Shown in pieces: positions 52,181-64,000 of a DNA stretch of 64,000 nucleotides. How positions within the stretch are numbered: position 1 is the stretch's first letter; each line of letters opens with the position of its first letter. The notes beneath the pieces were generated by a model that saw nothing but the letters and a program-made list of their open reading frames with translations, had not been told where the DNA came from and did no database searches. This DNA comes from Allokutzneria oryzae (GTDB taxonomy: Bacteria; Actinomycetota; Actinomycetes; Mycobacteriales; Pseudonocardiaceae): the NCBI RefSeq assembly GCF_042429765.1, contig NZ_JBHLZU010000032.1, positions 148,254 to 212,253 of the forward strand, in the 5' to 3' direction. A program made the position numbers and the translations under genes.

Positions 52181-53305
52181 ATGACCCCGGACGAGACCCT
52201 CGACGCAATCGAGGACGCCTACCGCGCGGTGAATCACGCGCACGCGGTCCTGGCGCGCTGTCTCGCCGATTTGGTGGTCAGCACGGATTTCGCGGAGTAC
52301 CCGTATCTCGGGGATGAGGTCGGCGCTCTGTTGTCGATTTCCTCGCGCAAGGTCAGCACGCTGATCTGTCACGCCGAGAACCTCGCCTCCCGCCCCGCCG
52401 TCCTCACAGCCCTGGAGGAGGGCCGGATCGACCAGGGCAAAGCCCTGCTGATCGTGGACCAGCTGGAGCCGCTCACGGCTGTGCAGGCGGAGATCGTGGA
52501 AGCGGTGTTGATCGAGTACGCCCGTACCCATCACTACAGCCGGATCCGGCAGCACGCCCAAAGCCTGATCGCCAAGCTCGACCCGGAAGCAGCCGCTCGG
52601 CGGCACGAGGAGAAGAAGCGCACCCGGCGGGTGGAGAAACTCAACCTCGACGACGCCATGTGTGCGTTGCGGTTCCAGTTCACCGCCCTCCAGGGGGCCT
52701 TGGTCTGGGATCGCATCGACCGGATCGCCCGAGGCCTGGATGATGAGCGCACCATGGACCAGCGCCGCGCGGATGTCGCCTTTGACCTGTTGATGGGTAA
52801 GGAGACCGGTGCCCCGCAGGGGGAGGTGAAGGTCCTGGTGACCCTCCCGGCGACGACGTTGATGGGGATGGACCAGGAACCCGGGATGCTGGCGGGTTAT
52901 GGCCCGATTCCCGCAGACGTGGCGAGGGACATCGCCGCCGGGGGTACGTGGAAGCGGATCCTGACCGACCCCGTCACCGGGGTGGCGGTGGACGTGGGCC
53001 GCACGAACTACCGGCCCTCAGCGGCCCTGGCCGATCTGGTCCGGGCGCGGGATGTCACGTGTGTGGCGATCGGCTGTCGGCAACCGGCGCACCGCTGCGA
53101 TCTGGATCATTGCGAACCCTTCGATGGCACGAACACGGTCGCGGATGATCTGGGCGCGAAGTGCCGACGACATCATGTGATGAAGCATCACACGCGGTGG
53201 AAACGAACCCAGCTCCCGGGCGGTATCCATATCTGGACGACGCCGATGGGGAGAACGTATGTCCGTGAGCCGGAGCCGATAGCGGATCCTGCTCCCCCGT
53301 TTTAA
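52181..53305 (+). CDS. DUF222 / HNH endonuclease domain protein
   Basis: This 374-residue protein is of the DUF222-HNH family abundant in actinobacteria. The N-terminal helical region (about 1-170) is followed by a linker. A C-terminal HNH nuclease motif starts at CVAIGCRQPAHRCDLDHCEPF and continues through DDLGAKCRRHHVMKHH, with zinc-type cysteines and the catalytic histidines intact. Its biological role is not established; copies often sit in variable regions beside insertion-sequence debris, as here. The gene appears leaderless. Confidence 0.9.
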   Translation: MTPDETLDAIEDAYRAVNHAHAVLARCLADLVVSTDFAEYPYLGDEVGALLSISSRKVSTLICHAENLASRPAVLTALEEGRIDQGKALLIVDQLEPLTAVQAEIVEAVLIEYARTHHYSRIRQHAQSLIAKLDPEAAARRHEEKKRTRRVEKLNLDDAMCALRFQFTALQGALVWDRIDRIARGLDDERTMDQRRADVAFDLLMGKETGAPQGEVKVLVTLPATTLMGMDQEPGMLAGYGPIPADVARDIAAGGTWKRILTDPVTGVAVDVGRTNYRPSAALADLVRARDVTCVAIGCRQPAHRCDLDHCEPFDGTNTVADDLGAKCRRHHVMKHHTRWKRTQLPGGIHIWTTPMGRTYVREPEPIADPAPPF

Positions 53306-53321
53306 ACCCGGCCCCGGCTAG

Positions 53322-53360
53322 CCCGCCACCGCTAGAGGTGAGCGGGCTAGCGGTGGTGGG
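53322..53360 (+). terminator. Stem-loop after the HNH gene
   Basis: Arms 53322-53335 and 53347-53360 pair over 14 bp with one G-T wobble around an 11-base loop, starting 17 bases after the stop codon. No T tract follows. The next 150 bp to 53515 show nothing recognisable. Confidence 0.5.
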
Positions 53361-53515
53361 TGGTCAAGGAAATGCGCGCCGGAGTCCGGGAGAATTATCC
53401 GAGGGCAATCCGACGGAGTCGGGGCGGCAGCACGGCCCTCAACGACGCCACCGCGGCCTCAGCGTCACCTCAGACTCAACGCCACCAATAACCCCGACAC
53501 CAGACCGCGCATAAC

Positions 53516-53560
53516 GCCGCGAGCTTATGGACGCTTCCGCCCCCAAGAGTGTCCATGAGG
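53516..53560. repeat. Degenerate palindrome related to 17892-17953 (copy 2)
   Basis: The left part (CGCGAGCTTATGGAC) differs from the left arm of the palindrome at 17892 by one base in 15. The middle keeps TCCGCCC, and the right part (GTCCATGAG) is an imperfect reverse complement of the left. It lies directly beside a transposase remnant, which supports a mobile or transposition-linked origin for this element. Confidence 0.6.
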
Positions 53561-53665
53561 ACGTGTCTCGCCTGGCTCACCAGCTACCGGCGCCTGACCC
53601 TGCATTATCTAGGATTCGCCACCCTCGCAGCAGCCCTGGCCTGCTTCACGAAACTCTCCACGTGA
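53558..53665 (+). mobile_element. IS5-type transposase C-terminal relic
   Basis: One frame encodes RTCLAWLTSYRRLTLHY followed by a hydrophobic helix (FATLAAALACF) and a stop at 53663. This is the characteristic C-terminal end of actinobacterial IS5-family transposases. Nothing of the catalytic DDE core is visible upstream, and no terminal inverted repeats can be paired, so only a scar remains. Confidence 0.7.
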
Positions 53666-53706
53666 GACACCCTCCAAGGCTCCACGGCGCGAACGAGGGG
53701 GTACGC

Positions 53707-54264
53707 GTGGTGGGTACCCGGTCGAGGAGTGGCGGCGGGGCTGGCGTTGACCGCGAGCGTGTCGATCACCGCCACCAGCCCGATGCGGTCGCCGAGTGCG
53801 CGGCTGAAGCCCAGGCTTCGCCCTCGGGGTCGTCGGCGGTCCAACCCACTCTGGCAGGGGTGGAGGAACTGCTCGCCGACGAGGCGGCACACGACTTCGC
53901 GATGACGTTCCTCGAACAGGTCCAGAATCTGACCTCGCACCGCCTGAAGACGTTCCTCGGCCCGGACGAGGTGACGGGGCTTCTCGGTCCCCGAAGCGCG
54001 GTGTGGTGGCGCGTGCTCGACGAGTTCTGGGCCGCTGTTGCCGCCTGGTGCGCGGACAACCAGCCTCCGCTGGAGTCCAGCGAAGAGATTCTTTCGGTGC
54101 AGAACGAACAACTGCGGGCGATGCTGTGGACGACCAACCGAACGTTGCCGACCGGCGCGAAGCTGGGGCTGGCGGCGGCAGTCCGGTACGAGAAAGCCAC
54201 CGGTGCGGGCTTTCCCGGATTCAGCCACATCGCAGTCGCGCTCAGGAGCACGGGGCAGGGCTGA
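53707..54264 (+). CDS. Conserved-looking hypothetical protein (185 residues)
   Basis: The GTG at 53707 follows GAGGGGG at five bases; an earlier in-frame ATG at 53527 is rejected because it lies within the palindrome and transposase scar. Residues 1-50 are basic and low in structure. From about residue 50 the sequence is rich in helices and Trp (SAVWWRVLDEFWAAVAAWC) with strong third-position G/C, so it is coding. There is no signal peptide, membrane helix or catalytic motif. It ends 19 bp before the convergent SixA-type gene. Function unknown. Confidence 0.55.
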   Translation: MVGTRSRSGGGAGVDRERVDHRHQPDAVAECAAEAQASPSGSSAVQPTLAGVEELLADEAAHDFAMTFLEQVQNLTSHRLKTFLGPDEVTGLLGPRSAVWWRVLDEFWAAVAAWCADNQPPLESSEEILSVQNEQLRAMLWTTNRTLPTGAKLGLAAAVRYEKATGAGFPGFSHIAVALRSTGQG

Positions 54265-54282
54265 GCGGTCGGGCTCGCCCGC

Positions 54283-54801
54283 TCAGGCGTTCGGGGTCCA
54301 GTACGCGACGAGCCGCCCGGCTCCGGACCCCAGCGACCGCCAGGGGCCGCTGAAGGTGATCACGGCCAGCGTGGCGGTCGGGAAGCCGCCCCGCCGCACC
54401 CGGTCCAGCAGATCGCCGTCCGCCGCTCCGGGCAGCGCCTCCGCGAGGCCGTGCAGCCCGGGGTTGTGCCCGACGAGGATCAGGTCGTTGACCGCGTCCG
54501 AGACCTCCGTGAGCACGCCGATCAGCTCTGTGGCCGAGGCGTCGTACAGGCGCTCCTCGTAGACGGTCTTCGGCCGCCGCGGCAGCTCGCTGACGACGAG
54601 CTTCCACGTCTCCCGTGCCTGGGTCGCGGTGGAGCACAGGGCCAGGGCCGGAGCGATGCCCGAACCCGCGAGCCAGCGACCGGCCATCGGAGCTTCCTTG
54701 CGCCCGCGCTCGATCAGGGAGCGTTCGTGGCCGTTCTCGAATGAGCTGTCGGCCTTCGCGTGACGCACGAGAACGATCCGGCGGGGCGTGTCATCGCTCA
54801 T
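54283..54801 (-). CDS. sixA: SixA-type histidine phosphatase
   Basis: This 172-residue member of the histidine phosphatase (RHG) superfamily has the catalytic LVRHAKADSS (Arg13, His14) and a second histidine in LVGHNPGLHGLAEAL, with the TATQARET and EERLYDAS segments of the SixA branch. SixA proteins remove phosphate from phosphohistidine or small phosphoesters in the cytosol. The internal ATG at 54801 is chosen for its match to the family start; an ATG at 54825 would add eight residues. Confidence 0.88.
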   Translation of the reverse strand: MSDDTPRRIVLVRHAKADSSFENGHERSLIERGRKEAPMAGRWLAGSGIAPALALCSTATQARETWKLVVSELPRRPKTVYEERLYDASATELIGVLTEVSDAVNDLILVGHNPGLHGLAEALPGAADGDLLDRVRRGGFPTATLAVITFSGPWRSLGSGAGRLVAYWTPNA

Positions 54802-54944
54802 TCTTCGCACACTCCCGTCATCCACTGTTCAAGATCAACCCCATACAACCTGAAACACGGGGTCGTGCCACAGCGGCCGAACGAGGGATTTCGATCCCGC
54901 ATCCGCGCATCCCCTCGGGAACATGAGCGGATCTCCGTTGACAG

Positions 54945-55268
54945 TTAATGATCGACAGGTGCGGGCAACGGGGTGATTATTCGCGGCTCGGCGTTCCGCT
55001 GGCGGATCGCGGTGCCCAGGACGCCGCGGGAGAACGTCGCGGCGATCTGCCGGGTTTTGCCGCCGAAGCCGCAGTGCGGCGCGACGCGGAATGACATGGC
55101 TCGTCGCGGCCTTCTGTTGGAAGCGAAGGAGAGCACGCGGGATTCGTTGTCGAAAGCCTTGAAGTGGCGCCGTCCGGCCAGTCCGCGTCGGATGAAAAAG
55201 TAGTTCTCCTCTTCGTGCGACAGTTCCGTCGCCAGTTCTTTCCTCGGCGGCCCGGTCTGCTGCGCCAT
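54945..55268 (-). CDS. Small basic hypothetical protein (107 residues)
   Basis: This minus-strand frame has strong third-position G/C (most codons end in G or C), and an ATG at 55268 with GGAG nine bases upstream. The predicted protein is basic, without membrane segments, and carries the run MSFRVAPHCGFGGKTRQI. It matches no family I know. It is divergent from the large carboxylase gene and may share its upstream region. An earlier ATG at 55277 has no spacing to the ribosome-binding site. Confidence 0.5.
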   Translation of the reverse strand: MAQQTGPPRKELATELSHEEENYFFIRRGLAGRRHFKAFDNESRVLSFASNRRPRRAMSFRVAPHCGFGGKTRQIAATFSRGVLGTAIRQRNAEPRIITPLPAPVDH

Positions 55269-55646
55269 TCGGCCCATCTCCGCGGTGAGGTGGCTGAGCG
55301 AGGGGAGTGGGCGAAGGCGGGCTCCCGCCGCCCGTTACGATCACGCCGGGTCCGTCCTCCGCCGCCCCGCGGCCTTCGCGGCCGAAGCGGGGCAATCGAC
55401 TAGACTTCCCCGCCGCTTCGGCGACCCGACCCTTCGTTCTTTGTGGCAGACCTTGCGCGAAACCGCGGCCACGCCGTGTGGTAGGGGGCGCTGTTTGTAG
55501 GGTCCCCACAACACAACGGCTCCGGCATGCGTCATGCGGAACAGTGGTGTACTCGCCAGTAACAGAGCAGGGTCTTCACAGGTGCAGGCGACGCTCCGGG
55601 ACCCGGACGTCGCCTGCTGCGTGCAGGTACTTGGGAGGCTCAGCCG
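55269..55646. promoter_or_regulatory. Upstream region of the carboxylase gene with hairpins
   Basis: This 378-bp gap contains a 9-bp perfect inverted repeat (CCGAAGCGG at 55382-55390 and its complement at 55413-55421) around AATCGACTAGACTT. A second GC-rich palindrome (CTTCGCGGCCGAAG) adjoins it on the left. The stretch must hold the promoter of the carboxylase, but no convincing -35/-10 pair is seen. GGGAGG at 55633-55638 is the ribosome-binding site. Confidence 0.45.
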
Positions 55647-61133
<5,487 letters not shown>

Positions 61134-61140
61134 CGCTTCG

Positions 61141-61183
61141 CGCGAAACCGGCCGCAGCCCCGCTGCGGCCGGTTTCGCGTTTT
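61141..61183 (+). terminator. Strong intrinsic terminator of the carboxylase gene
   Basis: Arms 61141-61158 and 61162-61179 form an 18-bp perfect stem with a CCC loop, followed directly by TTTT. It begins seven bases after the stop codon. This is the clearest Rho-independent terminator in the window. Confidence 0.95.
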
Positions 61184-61300
61184 CCGGGGCTGGTGCGCAC
61201 TCATGGCGCTCGTTCCGCGTCACCGCGCCGCGAGGAGCTTGTTCGTCCACAATGGACGCAGGGGCAGGGGGGAGCTGCCTGCTCCCCGCCACTTCCAACG

Positions 61301-61332
61301 TATAGCGCACAGGGGGTCTTGCGGCAAGACCC
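61301..61332 (+). promoter_or_regulatory. rox promoter with rifamycin-associated-element-like operator
   Basis: A perfect 19-bp inverted repeat, GGGTCTTGCGGCAAGACCC, lies at 61314-61332, 54 bp upstream of the rox start. A TATAGC -10-like hexamer lies at 61301-61306, which puts the repeat at the expected transcription start. It closely resembles the rifamycin-associated element described upstream of rifamycin-inactivating genes in actinomycetes. That suggests rifamycin-inducible expression. Confidence 0.8.
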
Positions 61333-61386
61333 GGGTCGTGCCGCAGACTCTCCGGCCGAAGAGCAACCTCGGTGAATGGGCGGTTC

Positions 61387-62814
61387 ATGTTCGACGTGAT
61401 CGTTGCTGGTGGCGGGCCGACCGGCTTGATGCTGGCCAGTGAGTTGCGGCTGCACGGCGTGCACGTGCTCGTGCTGGAGCGGGAGGCGGCGGCGCTCCCG
61501 CACGTCCGTTCCCTCGGCCTGCACGTGCGCAGCATCGAGGTGATGGACCAGCGCGGGCTGCTGGAGCGGTTCCTCGCCCACGGGCAGCAGTACCCGGTCG
61601 GTGGTTTCTTCGCGGGCCTCACCAAGCCGTCACCGGTACGGCTGGACTCCGCGCACGGCTACGTCCTCGGCATCCCGCAGACCACCACCGACCGCCTGCT
61701 GGAAGAGCACGCCGCCGAGGTCGGTACCGAGATCCGGCGCGGCTGCGAGCTGGTCGGGCTGAGCCAGGACGACGAGGGGGTGACCGTCGAGCTGGCCGAC
61801 GGCACGCGGCTGCGCTCGCGCTACCTCGTCGGCTGCGACGGCGGGCGCAGCACGGTGCGCAAGCTGCTCGGCGTCGGCTTCCCCGGCGAGCCCGCCAGGG
61901 TCGAGACGCTGCTGGGCGAGATGGAGCTGACCGCGTCACCGGAGACGGTGGCCGCTGTGATGGCCGAGGTCCGCAAGACCCAGCTCCGGTTCGGCGCCGG
62001 GCCCATCGGGGCCGGGGTGTACCGGGTCGTCGTGCCCGCCGAGGGGGTGGCCGAGGACCGCACGGTCCCGCCGACCATCGAGGAGGTCAGGCAGCAGTTG
62101 CGGGCGACCGCCGGCACCGACTTCGGCGCGCACTCACCGCGCTGGCTGTCCCGCTTCGGCGACGCCACCCGGCAGGCCGAGCGCTACCGGAGTGGTCGGG
62201 TTCTGCTGGCGGGCGACGCGGCGCACATCCACCCGCCGGTCGGTGGCCAGGGGCTGAACCTCGGCATCCAGGACGCGTTCAACCTCGGCTGGAAACTGGC
62301 CGCCGAGATCAACGGCTGGGCGCCGGAGGGGCTGCTGGACACCTACCACGCCGAACGGCACCCGGTGGCCGCGGACGTGCTCGACAACACCCGCGCGCAG
62401 ATGGAGCTGATGTCCCTCGAACCGGGTGCCCAGGCGGTGCGCAGGCTGGTGTCGGAGCTGATGGACTTCGATGAGGTGAACCGGTACCTGATCGAGAAGA
62501 TCACTGCGATCTCGGTCCGCTACGACTTCGGCGAGGGGCACGAGCTGCTCGGCAGGCGGCTGCGCGACGTGCCGCTGAAGCGGGGTCGCCTCTACGAGCT
62601 GACGCGCGGTGGCCGCGGACTGCTGCTCGACCAGACCGGCCAGCTCTCGGTGGCGGGGTGGGCGGACCGGGTCGACCACGTCGTCGACGTCAGCGAGGAG
62701 CTGGACGTGCCCGCCGTGCTGCTGCGGCCGGACGGCCACGTCGCGTGGGTCGGTGATGATCAGCGGGATCTGCTCGACCAGCTGCCCCGGTGGTTCGGCG
62801 CCGCCGTCGGCTGA
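61387..62814 (+). CDS. rox: Rifamycin (rifampin) monooxygenase
   Basis: This 475-residue class A flavoprotein monooxygenase has the FAD loop GGGPTGLMLA, the DG motif CDGGRSTVRKLLG and the second FAD motif LAGDAAHIHPPVGGQGLN. Across its length it has the sequence character of rifampin monooxygenases of Nocardia and Streptomyces (SLGLHVRSIEVMDQRGLLERFL, GGFFAGL, SPRWLSRFGDATRQAERYR). These enzymes hydroxylate the naphthoquinone/ansa junction of rifamycins and linearise the drug, giving resistance. ATG 61387 matches the family start (MFDVIV); a GTG at 61372 is possible. Preceded by an RAE-like operator. Confidence 0.92.
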   Translation: MFDVIVAGGGPTGLMLASELRLHGVHVLVLEREAAALPHVRSLGLHVRSIEVMDQRGLLERFLAHGQQYPVGGFFAGLTKPSPVRLDSAHGYVLGIPQTTTDRLLEEHAAEVGTEIRRGCELVGLSQDDEGVTVELADGTRLRSRYLVGCDGGRSTVRKLLGVGFPGEPARVETLLGEMELTASPETVAAVMAEVRKTQLRFGAGPIGAGVYRVVVPAEGVAEDRTVPPTIEEVRQQLRATAGTDFGAHSPRWLSRFGDATRQAERYRSGRVLLAGDAAHIHPPVGGQGLNLGIQDAFNLGWKLAAEINGWAPEGLLDTYHAERHPVAADVLDNTRAQMELMSLEPGAQAVRRLVSELMDFDEVNRYLIEKITAISVRYDFGEGHELLGRRLRDVPLKRGRLYELTRGGRGLLLDQTGQLSVAGWADRVDHVVDVSEELDVPAVLLRPDGHVAWVGDDQRDLLDQLPRWFGAAVG

Positions 62815-62822
62815 GTTCGCGC

Positions 62823-62850
62823 GCGGCCGGTGCGGCACCGCACCGGCCGC
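62823..62850. terminator. Bidirectional GC-rich hairpin between rox and the convergent gene
   Basis: Perfect 11-bp arms (62823-62833 and 62840-62850), extendable into the loop GGCACC. It lies eight bases after the rox stop and 21 bases from the 3' end of the opposite gene, the place for a shared terminator, though no T tract is present. Confidence 0.6.
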
Positions 62851-62870
62851 GTCCCGTGGCTAGGACGGGG

Positions 62871-63887
62871 CTAACGGGGATGGCGGGCGACCTTCGCCCA
62901 CTCGTTCAGCAGCCGCCGCGCCGACCCGCCGATCGGACCCACAGCGTCGGCCAGTGTCGCGGGGCTCGGCAGGCGCGCACCGGCGACGGCGGTGACGGCC
63001 TGGGCGGCGTCGGCGATGGTCGAGGAACAGACCGCGCGCAGGTACTCCGGAACGGAGAGGGCGGGGTCGGTGCAGCCGACGATCGGGGTGCCGACCGCCG
63101 CGATGAGCGGGAACACCGTGCCAGGAATGCCGATGGCCGCTTCGGCCCGCGCCGAGGCCATCACCGAGCTGACCGAGCTGATCTCGTAGGAGTCCCAGAG
63201 GCGCCGGTCCTCGCGGGGATGCAGGCCGACCAGGATCCGCTTCCCGGCGGCGGCGAGCTTTTCCGTGGCGTCGAGCAGGAGCTTCGTGCCCGGCGCCGCA
63301 CTGCCCGTGCTGTCCGGGTGCGTGACGCTCGTGAGGACCAGGACGAGGTCCTTCTCCGGAGCGCGCTGGGGGAGGACGTCGGTCTGCGGCGAGCCGACGA
63401 TCCGGACATGCCTCCTCGTGCCGAGATGCCCGCCGAAAGCACGACCCTCGGCCGGTGCCGACGAGGTGATCAACCGCAGTCGCGGACGGATCTCCTTGGC
63501 GCGCGGCGCCTCCACGGGCTGCTGGTAGGCGAGCGAGCTCGCGGCCACCGGCATCCGGCCCAGCCGCGCCACGCACTCGGCCGGCCAGTCCCCGGCACCG
63601 GTGACGACGAGCAGGTCAGCTCGTGGAGCGTCCGCGAGCGTTGCGACGGGCACCGGATCGCCGGGCGTCACCTGGGAGCGGTCGGGCACGAGCTGGGTCA
63701 GTCGCCAACCGCGCCGATCGGCCTCCGCGAGCAGGGGCTTGACGTGATAGGTGCCCCAGGGCTCATTGGTCGCGATCAGCACCTGGCGCCCACGCGCCGC
63801 GTCGGCCGCACCAGCGTCGACAGCGACGGCCGCGACCCCGGTGACGACACCGCCGAGCAACGCGCGCCGCGATAGCAGGGTTTCCAT
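62871..63887 (-). CDS. Tat-exported protein, GT-B-like, unknown function
   Basis: This 338-residue protein starts METLLSRRALLGG, a twin-arginine signal (SRRALLGG) followed by a hydrophobic stretch ending in AADAA, so it is predicted to be exported folded. The mature part begins with a strand and a glycine-poor loop (VLIATNEPWGTYHVKPLL). Its second half resembles the nucleotide-binding half of GT-B-like or CDP-glycerol transferase-like proteins (RILVGLHPRED, AAIGIPGTVFPLIAAVGTPIVG). An exported GT-B-like protein would lack nucleotide-sugar donors, so the real activity is unclear. Earlier in-frame ATGs (63914, 63896) are possible. Confidence 0.65.
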   Translation of the reverse strand: METLLSRRALLGGVVTGVAAVAVDAGAADAARGRQVLIATNEPWGTYHVKPLLAEADRRGWRLTQLVPDRSQVTPGDPVPVATLADAPRADLLVVTGAGDWPAECVARLGRMPVAASSLAYQQPVEAPRAKEIRPRLRLITSSAPAEGRAFGGHLGTRRHVRIVGSPQTDVLPQRAPEKDLVLVLTSVTHPDSTGSAAPGTKLLLDATEKLAAAGKRILVGLHPREDRRLWDSYEISSVSSVMASARAEAAIGIPGTVFPLIAAVGTPIVGCTDPALSVPEYLRAVCSSTIADAAQAVTAVAGARLPSPATLADAVGPIGGSARRLLNEWAKVARHPR

Positions 63888-63969
63888 GCAGCGCACCATA
63901 AGTGCGCGGATCAAACACCGGGTGAACCCTTCGGCGACATCCAGACGCCGTCGCCCCCCGGCCCGCCTC

Positions 63970-63999
63970 CTCCCGTCCCACCCCCTCCCGTCCCACCCC
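63970..63999. repeat. Tandem 15-bp repeat, two copies at the window edge
   Basis: The unit CTCCCGTCCCACCCC occurs twice in tandem, and may continue beyond the window. It lies upstream of the Tat-exported protein gene. Such C-rich repeats can vary in copy number. Confidence 0.7.
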
Positions 64000-64000
64000 C

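Noticed and set aside
53527..53706. Upstream extension of the hypothetical gene at 53707
   Set aside because: The ATG lies inside a palindrome, and the following 140 bases encode an IS5-type transposase end in a different frame, so this stretch is not the true N-terminus.

Overview
The window is high-GC DNA with GTG and TTG starts, strong third-position G/C bias and gene families typical of a mycelial actinomycete. A single-chain long acyl-CoA carboxylase, a type VII secretion (T7SS) locus, a LAL regulator, a DUF222/HNH gene and a rifamycin monooxygenase all fit Pseudonocardiaceae (Lentzea, Saccharothrix, Actinosynnema or Amycolatopsis type). The genus is inferred from gene content and not proven. 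I saw no tRNA, rRNA or CRISPR array.

Positions 1-30224 form a T7SS (ESX-like) locus. It opens with the 3' part of a giant secreted-type protein of more than 4700 residues, with the end of a TcdA/TcdB-type glycosyltransferase module, beta-rich repeats, an OTU-type cysteine protease module and a second OTU-like module that has lost its cysteine. Next come a LuxR-type regulator, two WXG100 proteins, two further substrate-like proteins, the mycosin protease MycP, and EccC, EccD and EccB. A protein with an ADP-ribosyltransferase-like C-terminus follows, then a convergent beta-helix/AAA+ ATPase in the place of EccA. The core genes overlap by GTGA or ATGA, so they are probably one operon. The obvious reading is that the machine exports the WXG partners, the proline/glycine-rich substrate and the giant toxin-like protein.

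Positions 30225-38540 hold a decayed duplicate of part of the beta-helix/AAA gene and a large LAL regulator. They are followed by a small biosynthetic set (KAS III, extended SDR, cytochrome P450 with a rare TTA codon) and a frameshifted GrpB-family gene.

Positions 38719-42787 hold a secreted Pro/Thr-rich surface protein, divergent from a membrane protein and a translationally coupled membrane Ser/Thr kinase, then an SMI1/KNR4-type gene. A long palindrome separates these from the next region.

Positions 43070-48435 are a sugar locus: a UDP-glucuronate decarboxylase (UDP-xylose synthase type), a GT2 glycosyltransferase, a very unusual glycosyltransferase-CBM22-GH10 xylanase fusion without signal peptide, and a methyltransferase. 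Together they suggest synthesis and trimming of a xylose-containing glycan or glycoconjugate. This is the most original arrangement in the window.

Positions 48479-55268 are general genes: an APC-type permease, a secreted HAD phosphatase, a DUF222/HNH endonuclease, an IS5-type transposase relic, two small unknown genes and a SixA-type phosphatase. Positions 55647-64000 hold a 1828-residue BC-BCCP-CT acyl-CoA carboxylase ending in a textbook terminator, a rifamycin monooxygenase (rox) behind a perfect 19-bp rifamycin-associated-element-like palindrome, and a convergent Tat-exported protein of unknown function.
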